Shown here in pieces: positions 1 to 8,904 of a stretch of DNA of 64,000 bases. The translations under genes were made by a program, and so were the position numbers. The notes under the pieces were generated by a model. It was not told where the DNA came from. It saw only the letters and a list, made by a program, of their open reading frames with translations, and ran no database searches. Every line of letters begins with the position of its first letter. Positions within the stretch are counted from its first letter, which is position 1. Source of the stretch: Prescottella equi (GTDB taxonomy: Bacteria > Actinomycetota > Actinomycetes > Mycobacteriales > Mycobacteriaceae); NCBI RefSeq assembly GCF_002094305.1, contig NZ_LWTX01000006.1, positions 248,001 to 312,000 of the forward strand, in the 5' to 3' direction.

Positions 1-1022
1 TCGACCGTCTTCATGGCGTTGGGGTTGGAGCCGTGGTTGGTGCCCGGCGCGACGCCGAAGAAACCGAACTCCGGGTTGACGGCGTACAGGCGGCCGTCCT
101 CACCGAAGCGCATCCACGCGATGTCGTCACCGAGGGTCTCGGCGCGCCAGCCCGGGATGGTCGGCTGGATCATCGCGAGGTTGGTCTTGCCGCACGCCGA
201 CGGGAACGCGGCCGCGACGTAGTAGTTCTTGTTCTCCGGCGAGATCAGCTTGAGGATGAGCATGTGCTCGGCCAGCCAGCCCTCGTCGTGGGCCATCGCC
301 GACGCGATGCGCAGCGAGTAGCACTTCTTGCCGAGCAGCGCGTTGCCGCCGTAGCCGGAGCCGTAGCTCCAGATCTCACGGGTCTCGGGGAAGTGGGTGA
401 TGTACTTGGTGTCGTTGCACGGCCACGGCACATCGGCCTGGCCCTCGGCGAGCGGCGCACCCACGGAGTGCAGGGCCTTGACGAACGGACGGTCCGTGCC
501 CATCTTCTCGAGCGCGGCCTTGCCCATGCGGGTCATGATGCGCATGGAGACGACGACGTACTCGGAGTCGGTGATCTCGACGCCCAGCTTCGGGTCCTCG
601 GCACCGAGGGGGCCCATGCAGAAGGGCACCACGTACATGGTGCGACCACGCATGCTGCCGCGGTACAGATCCGTCATGAGAGCCCGCATCTCGGCCGGGT
701 CCATCCAGTTGTTGGTGGGGCCGGCGTCGATCTGCTTCTCGGAGCAGATGTAGGTGCGGGACTCGACGCGCGCGACGTCGGACGGATCGGAGTTGCCGAG
801 GAACGAGTTCGGCTTCTTCTCCTCGTTGAGACGGGTGAACGTCCCGGCCTCGACGAGCTGATCCGTCAGGCGCTCCCACTCCTCGTCGGAGCCGTCGGCG
901 AAGACGACCCGGTCGGGCTGGGTCAGCTCGGCAACCTCGCGAACCCAAGCGAGCAGCTCGCTGTGCTCCGTGGGGGGCGTGCCGTCAGTTCCGTTCAGAC
1001 CGGGAATGGTCGCTGAGGTCAT
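1..1022 (-). CDS. pckG: Phosphoenolpyruvate carboxykinase (GTP), N-terminal part
   Basis: GTP-type PEP carboxykinase, converting oxaloacetate and GTP to PEP, CO2 and GDP in the cytosol; the entry step of gluconeogenesis. The gene runs leftward and is cut by the window edge, so about 340 of the family's roughly 600 residues are present. The substrate loop [13 protein letters not shown] is at residues 221-233 and the GTP-binding loop FPSACGKTN, with the hyperreactive Cys, at 272-280. The ATG at 1020-1022 has an AGGAG six to eight bases upstream. A 10-bp hairpin lies in its leader. It heads the block known in mycobacteria (pckG to mmpL3). Confidence 0.97.
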   Translation of the reverse strand, partial: MTSATIPGLNGTDGTPPTEHSELLAWVREVAELTQPDRVVFADGSDEEWERLTDQLVEAGTFTRLNEEKKPNSFLGNSDPSDVARVESRTYICSEKQIDAGPTNNWMDPAEMRALMTDLYRGSMRGRTMYVVPFCMGPLGAEDPKLGVEITDSEYVVVSMRIMTRMGKAALEKMGTDRPFVKALHSVGAPLAEGQADVPWPCNDTKYITHFPETREIWSYGSGYGGNALLGKKCYSLRIASAMAHDEGWLAEHMLILKLISPENKNYYVAAAFPSACGKTNLAMIQPTIPGWRAETLGDDIAWMRFGEDGRLYAVNPEFGFFGVAPGTNHGSNPNAMKTV

Positions 1023-1063
1023 CAAACTCTCCTGGGGTGGGGCCGGGAACCGGAGCGACCACA

Positions 1064-1088
1064 TCAGCCCCGCACATCGCGGGGCTGA
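1064..1088 (-). promoter_or_regulatory. Hairpin in the pckG leader
   Basis: Arms TCAGCCCCGC and GCGGGGCTGA pair perfectly over 10 bp around a 5-base loop, ending 42 bases before the pckG start. There is no U-run on either side, so it is not a standard terminator. It may be a leader structure or mark the end of a transcript. The rest of 1023-1310 shows no gene; the AT-richer stretch at 1197-1210 is the likeliest promoter area but no clear -35/-10 pair was found. Confidence 0.5.
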
Positions 1089-1310
1089 GAGGTTGAACCG
1101 ATTTCCCCCTCTCGGCGGGGTGCAGCCCGCCCACTCCGTCCCGCCCACGTACGTCACCGCGGACAACGAACGAAGGACACGGGTGCCGGGTGTCCTAGCT
1201 ATAGAGGTTAACGCCGGGCGTCCGTGTTGGGGGAACCGGGTGTCGTCGGTTAGGTCACAGGAACGATTCAGACGGTGCAGCCCGGGCGTACCCGGCCGGA
1301 ACCTGCGGGT

Positions 1311-1622
1311 TTACGCCCCGCCGAGGGTGCCCGAATCGGTGCGTTCCCACCGTTCGCGGCCGTCGGCGTCCCGATGGAACTCCCAGGCCGAGAAGTCGCC
1401 GTCCCCCTCGACGATCGTCACGTGGTCGGCATCGCCGTCACCGTCCGTGTCGGTTGCGACGACGAGGGCGTCGTCCACCTCGAACGTGCGGGTGTCGAGC
1501 ACCCCGTCGTCGTCGATGTCGAAGACGGCATCGGTGAGGGGCGCGGCCGGCGAGTCGGCGCCGAACGTGTCGGGGTCGATCTCCGGTCCGGGCATTCCCT
1601 GCAGGTCCGCTGTGCTGATCAC
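1311..1622 (-). CDS. Small acidic Asp-rich protein (DUF6802-like)
   Basis: A 103-residue acidic protein of unknown function. It carries two Asp/Gly runs, DIDDDGVLDT and DTDGDGDADH, that look like the calcium-binding loops of EF-hand or dockerin-type proteins (DxDxDG), but no full EF-hand is visible. It resembles small proteins annotated DUF6802 in Corynebacteriales; that match is from memory. The GTG at 1622 is chosen because GGAGGAG lies six bases upstream; a longer ATG form (1649) would bury that site. There is no signal peptide. It follows the 477-residue protein by 33 bases and is probably in the same operon. Confidence 0.7.
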   Translation of the reverse strand: MISTADLQGMPGPEIDPDTFGADSPAAPLTDAVFDIDDDGVLDTRTFEVDDALVVATDTDGDGDADHVTIVEGDGDFSAWEFHRDADGRERWERTDSGTLGGA

Positions 1623-1655
1623 GTTGTCTCCTCCGCAATGGCCGTACAACAGTCG

Positions 1656-3089
1656 TCACGGCGTTGGACGCGGCACCGGCCCGTTCGGTTCCCTCGTCGT
1701 ACCGACCGCGACCCGGCCCTCGAGAACGCGGCCTTCGAGTGCCGCGAGCGCCTCCATCAGCACGCCGTGGTCGCGCTCGCACGACGCCAGCCGTCCGCTG
1801 CGCTGGGCCGCGACCCGTCTGATCTCGGCATCGACGGCCGCGATCTCGGCGTCGACGGCCGCTGTCGCGGCGCGGCCGTCGGCCAGCACCCGCTGCCCCA
1901 CCGCGGCTTCCGTCTCGAGCAGACGAGCGAGCACCCGCTGTTCGAGCTGTGCACGCAGGCCGGTGGTGGCGTCCGCGGCCCACTGCCGCAGGTGCGCCCG
2001 ATCGGCGAGGTGCCGGCGGGAGCGGGCGAGCCACCATGCGGCCGCTCCGCCCAGGGTGAGGGTGACGGGGATGGTCGCGATGTCTAGGGCCGGCACCATC
2101 GACAGCGGCGCCACCGCCAGCCGGCCGAGTCCCACCCCCGCCGAGGCGCCGACGATCACCATCATCCGGTCCTCCACCCCACGGTGCCGCGGCTCCGGCG
2201 CCGACACCGAGACTTCCGTGGGCTCGGGCGGACGGGCCGGCAGATGCGTCAGCCCGGCCCGCACGACGAGATCGTCGAGTCGATGCCCCGCGACCGTGTC
2301 CACCTCGGCGGTGAGCGCGTCGGCGAGCTGCGCGAAGCGGTCGGGGTACGTCGCCAGCTCGCGGCGGCCGGCCCGGTCGATCTCGGAGCGCACCAACGTC
2401 GACAACTCCCGGATGCGCACGCCCACCGTGTGCACCAGTTCGATCCGCGCACGCTGGACGTCGGAGCGAACCAGCGCCGAAAGTTCCGCCCGGTCGCCCC
2501 CGCGGTTCGACGTCAGCCGGGTCCGTCGCTGCCTCAGCGGGGCAATGTCGTCGGCGCGGACCGACTCGGCGGTCGTGGTGATCATCCGGCACGTCTCCTC
2601 GACGAGGGACAGCGCGGCGCGGCGCCGGTTCCGTTCGACGATCACACCCGGGGGTGCATCGAGCGCGGCCCGCACCGCCCTGTGCAGTTCGGCGCCGTTC
2701 AGGATCCGGGCGTCGGCGTGCCGCGGCGAGTGTGCCCGCAGCAGCGCCTCGTCACGCTCGCGCAGCGCCCCGGGCGCGTCCGTCGGCGTCGTGAACAGAA
2801 CGCGCTCGACGTGCGCGCCGACGACGTCGAGCGCGGACAACTCGTCGCGACCGAGCACGGACAGCGCGTCCAGGACGAACACCACCGCCGCCGCATCGCC
2901 CGGCCGGTCGGTGACCAGCACGTGCGCGGCCAGACCGTCCCGGACACCGGTCGCGTCGATGCCCGGCACCGTCGTGACGTGGACCGTCCGGGCGCCGCCC
3001 CCGCTCTCCCGCCACCGGGCGATGCCGGCGGGGTTCCAGCGCTCGACGATCCGCTGTGCCTCGGGGGTGAGCCCGGGGACGACGTTCAT
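1656..3089 (-). CDS. Conserved protein partnered with a P-loop protein (Rv0210-like)
   Basis: A 477-residue protein with no recognised domain. The position, orientation and size match Rv0210 of M. tuberculosis. The N-terminal third has a GTPase-like beta pattern (VHVTTVPGIDATG, VVFVLDALSVLGRDE) but no Walker A lysine. The middle is helical and rich in Arg/Glu. A hydrophobic stretch near residues 315-365 could hold two membrane segments, and the C-terminal 110 residues look like a coiled coil (repeated AAVDAEIAAVDAEI). This layout recalls dynamin-like membrane GTPases split over two genes. Its ATG overlaps the TGA of the upstream P-loop gene by four bases, so translation is coupled. Confidence 0.75.
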   Translation of the reverse strand: MNVVPGLTPEAQRIVERWNPAGIARWRESGGGARTVHVTTVPGIDATGVRDGLAAHVLVTDRPGDAAAVVFVLDALSVLGRDELSALDVVGAHVERVLFTTPTDAPGALRERDEALLRAHSPRHADARILNGAELHRAVRAALDAPPGVIVERNRRRAALSLVEETCRMITTTAESVRADDIAPLRQRRTRLTSNRGGDRAELSALVRSDVQRARIELVHTVGVRIRELSTLVRSEIDRAGRRELATYPDRFAQLADALTAEVDTVAGHRLDDLVVRAGLTHLPARPPEPTEVSVSAPEPRHRGVEDRMMVIVGASAGVGLGRLAVAPLSMVPALDIATIPVTLTLGGAAAWWLARSRRHLADRAHLRQWAADATTGLRAQLEQRVLARLLETEAAVGQRVLADGRAATAAVDAEIAAVDAEIRRVAAQRSGRLASCERDHGVLMEALAALEGRVLEGRVAVGTTREPNGPVPRPTP

Positions 3090-3805
3090 CGGCGCGTCCC
3101 CGCGGCGACGGCCCGACGCGTCCGGGCCCGACGCTGCGCCCGTTCTTGCCGCCGCCGGTCGCCGGCACGGTCGCCGCCGAGCACTGCCGCGGCCTCCGCC
3201 GCCGCGAACACCGCCGGATCGGACCGGAGGAAGGCCTCGATCCCGTCACGGGTCGGGCCGTGCACGTCCCGCGCGGCGGCCACGGCGAGGGCGTCGAGCG
3301 TCTCCCGGACCCGGCGGGCCCGCACCACCCGGGCACAGTCCTCGACGGCCGTCACCAGCGCGCCGGCATCGGCGGATGCGCTCGTCGGGATCACCCGCAC
3401 GCCGGTCTTCGCGGCGGCCGTGGCGGCTGCGCGCACCGCGTCGTCCCGCGACCCGAGGGCGTCCGCCTTGGCGAGCACGGCGACCGTCGACCCGCGGGGC
3501 GCGTTCGTGAGGACCCGCATGTCGGGGGTGCGCAGGGCGCCGGTGAAGACGTGAACCACGACGTCGGGGCCGATGTCCGGGTCGGGCCGCCCCGGCGCGT
3601 CCACGGCCGGGGCCTCGGCGACGTTCGTGCACCCGGATCGTTCGAGCAGCGAGACCAGCGTGCTGCGACCGGCCCCGGCACGGCCCAGCACCTGGATGCC
3701 GATGGGTGAACTCAACTCGTCGAGCACGCGGGTGGGCACGCCCACGACGTCGCCGACCGACCGTGTGAACGCCTCGAACTCGTCCGCCCCGTACCCGTCC
3801 CCCAC
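3086..3805 (-). CDS. P-loop NTPase-like protein (Rv0209-like)
   Basis: A 239-residue protein with a Walker A-type loop, GRAGAGRSTL, near residue 41, where the usual Lys is Arg (GxxGxGRS). An NKxD-like stretch, LAKADALG, follows near residue 111, suggesting a small GTPase fold. A GTP-cycling or membrane-remodelling role with the next gene is inferred, not shown. GTG 3805 is chosen because GGAGGA lies seven bases before it; upstream codons to 3886 lack a site. The C-terminus is an Arg-rich tail. It corresponds in position to Rv0209. The 4-base overlap with the next gene marks an operon. Confidence 0.75.
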   Translation of the reverse strand: MGDGYGADEFEAFTRSVGDVVGVPTRVLDELSSPIGIQVLGRAGAGRSTLVSLLERSGCTNVAEAPAVDAPGRPDPDIGPDVVVHVFTGALRTPDMRVLTNAPRGSTVAVLAKADALGSRDDAVRAAATAAAKTGVRVIPTSASADAGALVTAVEDCARVVRARRVRETLDALAVAAARDVHGPTRDGIEAFLRSDPAVFAAAEAAAVLGGDRAGDRRRQERAQRRARTRRAVAAGTRR

Positions 3806-4028
3806 CGCGCATTCCTCCCCTGATGTCCCCCGACCCGGATGCCGATCCGGGTCCCGATTGTGGCAGTGCGGCGATTTCGACGGCAAGGGTGCGTGAACTC
3901 ACGGAATGCGGCCGAGGAGGAGCGACTACCAGCAGGAACGCACTCGCCGGGGGCAGCGCCAGGCAGAAGTCGATCAAAGAGTCCATAGTATCTGCCGACC
4001 GAGTCGGCCCGTGATCACGCCGATACGT

Positions 4029-4034
4029 GACAAT
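4029..4034 (+). promoter_or_regulatory. -10 box of leaderless trmB
   Basis: GACAAT ends six bases before the GTG of trmB, and no ribosome-binding site is present. The transcript would begin at or beside the start codon. Confidence 0.4.
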
Positions 4035-4040
4035 GGTCGG

Positions 4041-4832
4041 GTGAACGACGCCGATCAGGACACTCCCGACACCTCGAACGACGACCTCGAGACCCTCGAC
4101 ATCTCCGCCGCGGACGACGCAGTCGACTCCGACGACTCTGCCGGCGCATCGAAGGGCTCGCGTCTGTACCCGCGGGTGACGAGTTTCCGCTCCCGCCGCG
4201 GCTCGCTCACCACCCCGCAGCAGGACGCCTGGGACCGCATGTGGCCGAAGATCGGCCGCGACGTCGGCGACGATCTGATCGACACCACCGCGTGGTTCGA
4301 GCGCGACGCGCCGTTGATCGTCGAGATCGGTTCCGGCACCGGCACCGCGACCGCCGCGATGGCGAAGGCCGAGCCGCACGTGAACCTGATCGCGGTCGAG
4401 GTCTACCGCCCCGGTCTGGCGCAGCTGTTGCAGCTCGTCGAGCGGAACGAACTCACGAACGTGCGGGTGCTGCGCGGCGACGCCGTCGAGGTGCTCGAGC
4501 ACATGGTTGCGCCCGAGTCGCTCACGGGTGTGCGCGTGTTCTTCCCGGATCCGTGGCCCAAGGCCCGCCACCACAAGCGACGGCTGCTGCAGGGCCCGAC
4601 GTTCGCGCTGATCGCGAGCCGGTTGAAGCCGGGCGGAGTGCTGCACGTGGCCACCGATCACGCCGAGTACGCCGAGGCCATCCGGGAAGCCGGCGACGCC
4701 GAGCCGCTGCTCACCGAGCTCGACTGGGAGTCGCCGATGACCCACGAGCGTCCGGTGACGAAGTTCGAGGACAAGGCGCACAGGGTCGGAAGCACGATCA
4801 ACGAACTCATCTGGGGGAAGATCAAGCCATGA
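4041..4832 (+). CDS. trmB: tRNA (guanine-N7-)-methyltransferase
   Basis: Methylates G46 in the variable loop of tRNAs with S-adenosylmethionine. The class I motif EIGSGTGTATAA binds SAM, and the TrmB signature FFPDPWPKARHHKRR holds the catalytic and tRNA-contacting residues. TDHAEYAE follows near the C-terminus. The protein has 263 residues, with a low-complexity Asp/Ser-rich N-terminus of about 45 residues that is variable in the family. GTG 4041 is preferred over the upstream ATG (3906) because the conserved region starts after it and a -10-like GACAAT sits six bases before it. Its TGA overlaps the ATG of the NYN gene by four bases. Confidence 0.93.
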   Translation: MNDADQDTPDTSNDDLETLDISAADDAVDSDDSAGASKGSRLYPRVTSFRSRRGSLTTPQQDAWDRMWPKIGRDVGDDLIDTTAWFERDAPLIVEIGSGTGTATAAMAKAEPHVNLIAVEVYRPGLAQLLQLVERNELTNVRVLRGDAVEVLEHMVAPESLTGVRVFFPDPWPKARHHKRRLLQGPTFALIASRLKPGGVLHVATDHAEYAEAIREAGDAEPLLTELDWESPMTHERPVTKFEDKAHRVGSTINELIWGKIKP

Positions 4833-5521
4833 GTCTCAGCGAAGGCACATCCGGTACCGATCTGGCACGCGGCTCCGCCGACGGCGGAGGGCGTGACGTC
4901 CAGGAGCACAAGCGCGTGCTCCTCGTCTGGGACGCCCCGAACCTCGACATGGGCCTGGGCGCGATCCTGGGCGGACGCCCCACGGCCGCCTACCGCCCCC
5001 GGTTCGACGCCCTGGGCCGGTGGCTGCTCTCGCGGACGACCGAGCTCTCGGCCACCGAGACCGCCACCCTCGAGCCCGAAGCCACCGTCTTCACCAACAT
5101 CGCCCCAGGTAGCGCGGATGTCGTCCGCCCCTGGGTCGAGGCCTTGCGTAATGTGGGTTTCGCGGTGTTCGCCAAGCCGAAGGTGGAGGAGGACAGCGAC
5201 GTCGATGCCGACATGCTCCACCACATCGAGCTCCGCCGTGGTGAGGGTCTGGCCGGGGTCATGGTCGCCTCCGCCGACGGTCAGGCGTTCCGTGAGCCGT
5301 TGGAGGACATCGCAGCAGCCGGCGTGCCGGTGCAGGTTCTCGGGTTCCGCGAGCACGCCAGCTGGGCGGTCTCGTCCGACATCCTGGACTTCGTCGATCT
5401 CGAGGACATCCCCGGCGTCTTCCGTGAGCCGCTCCCACGGGTGAGCCTCGAGTCCCTGCCCGACGAGGGCGCCTGGCTGCAGCCGTTCCGTCCACTGTCT
5501 GCCCTGCTCGTCGGGCGCTGA
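4829..5521 (+). CDS. NYN-domain protein (Rv0207c-like)
   Basis: A 230-residue protein of the PIN-like NYN family, thought to be RNases. The core begins at RVLLVWDAPNLDMGLG, whose first Asp is a typical metal ligand. VEEDSDVDADMLHHIEL and VMVASADGQAF supply the further acidic residues expected of a NYN active site. The ATG at 4829 lies in GCCATGA and overlaps the trmB stop; GGGGGAAG upstream serves as the ribosome-binding site. It lies 11 bases before mmpL3, as Rv0207c does beside mmpL3 in mycobacteria. The function is unproven; RNA processing is the family inference. Confidence 0.85.
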   Translation: MSLSEGTSGTDLARGSADGGGRDVQEHKRVLLVWDAPNLDMGLGAILGGRPTAAYRPRFDALGRWLLSRTTELSATETATLEPEATVFTNIAPGSADVVRPWVEALRNVGFAVFAKPKVEEDSDVDADMLHHIELRRGEGLAGVMVASADGQAFREPLEDIAAAGVPVQVLGFREHASWAVSSDILDFVDLEDIPGVFREPLPRVSLESLPDEGAWLQPFRPLSALLVGR

Positions 5522-5532
5522 GGAGTCCATAC

Positions 5533-8217
5533 GTGTTCGCTCGCTGGGGAGATCTGGTCTACCGAGCCCGCTTCACCGTCATCGCGGTGATGGTGGCCGG
5601 GCTGTTGGCGCTGGGCGCCTACGGCTCGGGTGTCGGTTCCCACCTCAGTCAGAGCGGCTGGGACGATCCCGGCTCCGAATCGGTGGCCGCCGCGAAGCTC
5701 GCGGACGGCACGTTCGGCCGCGACACCAACGGCGACGTCGTGGCGATGTACACGGCACCCGAGGGCAAGACGGTCGACGACCCGGCGTTCGCGGCTCAGG
5801 TCTCCGACAGCTTGCAGAGACTGTTGCAGGAGCATCCGGATCAGGTCGCGAAGGTCAACGGCAGCTATTTCCAGCTGCCGAACACCCCGCGTCTGCCGGC
5901 GATGGCCACGGCGGACCGGACGCACGCGATCGCGAGTATCGCGCTGAAGGGCGACGACGACACCGCGATCACCAACAACTTCCGGGAGATCAAGGACGCC
6001 TTCGCGATCGACGGCGTCGAGGTGCAGCTCGCCGGCATGCAGCCGGTCGCGTCCGCGATCAACGACACGATGGCCAACGACCTGCACCGCATGGAGATCA
6101 TCGCGATCCCCGCGGTCGCGGTGCTGCTGTTCTTCGTGTTCGGCGGTGTCATCGCCGCCGCGCTACCGCTGGTCGTCGGCGGCCTGACCATCCTCGGCGC
6201 CAACGGCATCGTCCGGGTGATCACCCACTTCACCGATGTCAACGCGTTCGTCGCGTCGGTGGTGTCGTTGATCGGTCTGGGTCTGGCGATCGACTACGGG
6301 CTGTTCATCGTCAGCCGGTTCCGTGAGGAACTCGGCGACGGCTACGACACACGGACCGCAGTGCGCCGCAGTGTGATGACCGCGGGTCGGACGGTCCTGT
6401 TCTCCGCGACGATGATCGCGGTGAGCCTCGGCGGACTGATCCTCTTCCCGCAGGGCTTCCTCAAGTCCGTCGCCTACGGCGCGATCGCCACCGTCCTGTT
6501 GGCGGCGTTCACGTCGGTGACCGTGCTGCCCGCGATCCTGAGCATCCTCGGCAGACGCATCGACAAATTCGGCCTCAAACGGTTCGGGCAGATCAAGTCG
6601 ACCGAGGAGATCGAGAACAGCATCTGGGGTCGACTCACCCGCTGGGTGATGCGCAACCCGCTGAAGGTGACGATCCCGATCGTCGTCGGACTGTTGTTGC
6701 TCATCATCCCGATGACGGGCATCAAGTTCGGTGGCATCAACGAGGACTATCTGCCGCCGGACAACACGACGCGCGTCGCGCAGGAGCAGTTCGACGAACT
6801 GTTCCCCGGCAACCGCACCGAACCCGTGAAACTCGTCATCGACGGCGCCCAGGGCACGCAGGTCGGCCAGATCCTCAAGACCGCGAGCGAGGCCCCCGGC
6901 CTGGTCGAGAAGTTCACGATCACGGGTCCCGCGAAGGACGGCGTCCAGGTCCTCAAGGCCGGGCTCGTCGATCGCAACAACTCCGCGGAAACCATCGACT
7001 ACCTGCGCTCGATGCCCGTTCCCGACGGCGTCCAGGTCCTGGTCGGCGGCACGCCCGCGATCGAGCAGGACAGCATCAGCGCTCTGCTCGACAATCTGCC
7101 CCTGATGGTCGCCTCCGTCCTGATCGTCACCACGCTGCTGATGTTCCTGGCGTTCGGTTCGATCGTGCTGCCCATCAAGGCCGTGTTGATGAGCGCGCTC
7201 GGCCTGGGCTCGACACTCGGCATCCTGACGTGGATCTTCATCGACGGCCACGGCGCCGACGCGCTGGGCTTCACGCCCGGACCGATCACCTCACCGGTGT
7301 TGGTGCTGATCGTGGCGATCATCTACGGCTTGTCGATCGACTACGAGGTGTTCCTGCTCTCCCGCATGGTCGAGGCCAGATCGCAGGGAGCCTCCACCAC
7401 CGAGGCCATCCGGATCGGCACCGCGCACACCGGACGCATCATCACCGCGGCCGCGTTGATCCTCATCGTCGTCACCGGCGCGTTCGGCTTCTCCGAGCTG
7501 GTGATGATGAAGTACATCGCGTACGGCATGATCGCCGCGCTGATCATCGACGCGACGCTGATCCGGATGTTCCTGGTGCCGGCCGTCATGAAACTGCTCG
7601 GCGACGACTGCTGGTGGGCACCCGCCTGGATGAAGCGCATCCAGCAGAAGATCGGACTCGGCGAGCCGATCCTCGACAGTGAACTGTCCGGAGACGACGT
7701 TCCCGATCTGACGGCCACCGACGCGCCGGTCCCGGCGCCCACGGAGGCGGCGGGCGCTCCGGCGATCGCGCCGCGCGGCGCGGCCACCGCCGTCGCCGAT
7801 CGGGTTCCGGAGCCGGAACCGCTCACGATGCCGCTCCCCCGCGTCACCGCCGCTCCGCGTGCCCGTTCGGTGTCCCAGCGGCCTGCCCCCGACCGTCCGG
7901 AGCCGGCACCCAAGCCCGACGTGCGCCCGAAGCCCGACGTGCGTCCGCGGGCCGAGGCGCCCGTCTCCCGCGCCGACGGCGAAGAAGTCGCGTGGCTCGC
8001 GGCGCTCCGGGCCCCGAACACGGCGGCGATGCCGGCAGTGCAGGTGCCGCCGCAGCCGGAGAAGACACCGACCGAGAACTCGGCAGCGCCACGGTCCGAG
8101 ACACCGGCGGAGTCCGGCCCCGACGAGGCCGATCCGGAGAACCCCGGTCGGCATCGCAGCGGCGACAAGGCCGTCAGCGTCAGCGAGCTCCTGGCCCGCC
8201 ACCGCGACGACGACTGA
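5533..8217 (+). CDS. mmpL3: MmpL3-type trehalose monomycolate flippase
   Basis: RND-superfamily inner-membrane transporter that moves trehalose monomycolate across the membrane for mycolic acid cell-wall assembly, driven by protons. The 894-residue protein shows the two MMPL halves: TM1 at residues 13-31, TM2-6 at about 185-360, TM7 near 380 and TM8-12 at 520-700. The proton-relay pairs Asp-Tyr are present at 254-255 (AIDYGLF) and 603-604 (SIDYEVF), matching D256/Y257 and the second pair in the mycobacterial protein. The last 190 residues are a Pro/Ala-rich cytoplasmic tail with a short tandem repeat (KPDVRPKPDVRPR). GTG start with AGGAG seven bases upstream. It indicates a mycolate-making organism. 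Confidence 0.95.
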   Translation: MFARWGDLVYRARFTVIAVMVAGLLALGAYGSGVGSHLSQSGWDDPGSESVAAAKLADGTFGRDTNGDVVAMYTAPEGKTVDDPAFAAQVSDSLQRLLQEHPDQVAKVNGSYFQLPNTPRLPAMATADRTHAIASIALKGDDDTAITNNFREIKDAFAIDGVEVQLAGMQPVASAINDTMANDLHRMEIIAIPAVAVLLFFVFGGVIAAALPLVVGGLTILGANGIVRVITHFTDVNAFVASVVSLIGLGLAIDYGLFIVSRFREELGDGYDTRTAVRRSVMTAGRTVLFSATMIAVSLGGLILFPQGFLKSVAYGAIATVLLAAFTSVTVLPAILSILGRRIDKFGLKRFGQIKSTEEIENSIWGRLTRWVMRNPLKVTIPIVVGLLLLIIPMTGIKFGGINEDYLPPDNTTRVAQEQFDELFPGNRTEPVKLVIDGAQGTQVGQILKTASEAPGLVEKFTITGPAKDGVQVLKAGLVDRNNSAETIDYLRSMPVPDGVQVLVGGTPAIEQDSISALLDNLPLMVASVLIVTTLLMFLAFGSIVLPIKAVLMSALGLGSTLGILTWIFIDGHGADALGFTPGPITSPVLVLIVAIIYGLSIDYEVFLLSRMVEARSQGASTTEAIRIGTAHTGRIITAAALILIVVTGAFGFSELVMMKYIAYGMIAALIIDATLIRMFLVPAVMKLLGDDCWWAPAWMKRIQQKIGLGEPILDSELSGDDVPDLTATDAPVPAPTEAAGAPAIAPRGAATAVADRVPEPEPLTMPLPRVTAAPRARSVSQRPAPDRPEPAPKPDVRPKPDVRPRAEAPVSRADGEEVAWLAALRAPNTAAMPAVQVPPQPEKTPTENSAAPRSETPAESGPDEADPENPGRHRSGDKAVSVSELLARHRDDD

Positions 8218-8889
8218 TCAGCCCAGCATCCTGCGCAGCGTGGTGCCGAACGGGTAGCGCGCGGTGATCGAGCCGAATCGCACCCGTCCGCGCACGACGA
8301 GGTGCAGCGGGCCGTACGGGGGGCCGGTGCGGACCTTGTTCGACACCGAACCGCCGACGGTGTCGATGGCGTTGAGATCGGCCGTCGCCTGGTCCGGCAG
8401 GACGAGCGTGACCGATCCGCAGAAGTCGTCGACGGTGAGGTGGACCACCTGGGTCTGCATGACGGCCTCGGTGAAGTCGAGGGTCGTGCTGCCCATCCGC
8501 GAGTCGAGGACCAACGCGGGCGGCACCTGCCAGCGTCCCTTGCGGGTCACGGTCGACATGCGACCTCGGATCACGAGCGGCTGCGCCGCAGGGTAGCCGC
8601 CGATCCCGGGCGGCGGAGCCACTTCCGGTGACGGTGCGGGCGCCGGAGGGGCCGGGGGAATCTGCCCGGGCACCGGATAGCCGCCGGCCACGTAGCCCGG
8701 ATCGATCTGCATGCCCGGAAGATCCACGAGGACGGCGTTGAGTTCCCCGCGTGTCTTGGCGGCGAGGGCCGTGTCCATGCGCTCGGTGAACTCTCCGAGG
8801 GAGAGCATTCCCTGCCCCACCGCGCGCTGGAGCAGGGCACCGACGTGTTCACGCTCGGCATCGGACACTCGAAGATCTCTCGCCTCCAT
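8218..8889 (-). CDS. DUF1707 protein with LiaF-like C-terminal domain
   Basis: A 223-residue protein. The first 55 residues are a DUF1707 domain (LRVSDAEREHVGALLQRAVGQGMLSL, an SHOCT-like helix pair), followed by a Pro/Gly-rich linker. The second half is a beta-helical domain (IRGRMSTVTRKGRW, VHLTVDDFCGSVTLVLP) like the C-terminus of LiaF, the envelope-stress sensor partner. No membrane segment is seen. A role in envelope sensing is inferred from the family and from facing mmpL3. ATG 8889 is chosen over GTG 8898 because a TATCGT hexamer lies seven bases upstream and overlaps the GTG. Confidence 0.8.
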   Translation of the reverse strand: MEARDLRVSDAEREHVGALLQRAVGQGMLSLGEFTERMDTALAAKTRGELNAVLVDLPGMQIDPGYVAGGYPVPGQIPPAPPAPAPSPEVAPPPGIGGYPAAQPLVIRGRMSTVTRKGRWQVPPALVLDSRMGSTTLDFTEAVMQTQVVHLTVDDFCGSVTLVLPDQATADLNAIDTVGGSVSNKVRTGPPYGPLHLVVRGRVRFGSITARYPFGTTLRRMLG

Positions 8890-8896
8890 GCGCACC

Positions 8897-8902
8897 ACGA
8901 TA
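8897..8902 (-). promoter_or_regulatory. -10 box of leaderless DUF1707 gene
   Basis: TATCGT on the minus strand, seven bases before ATG 8889. It fits the TANNNT pattern seen before several other starts in this window. Confidence 0.4.
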
Positions 8903-8904
8903 AA

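Noticed and set aside
970-3510. Long plus-strand open frame (846 codons) across the P-loop gene pair
   Set aside because: It is antisense to two coding sequences with conserved synteny, is mostly Arg/Ser/Pro and has no family motif; a GC-rich shadow.
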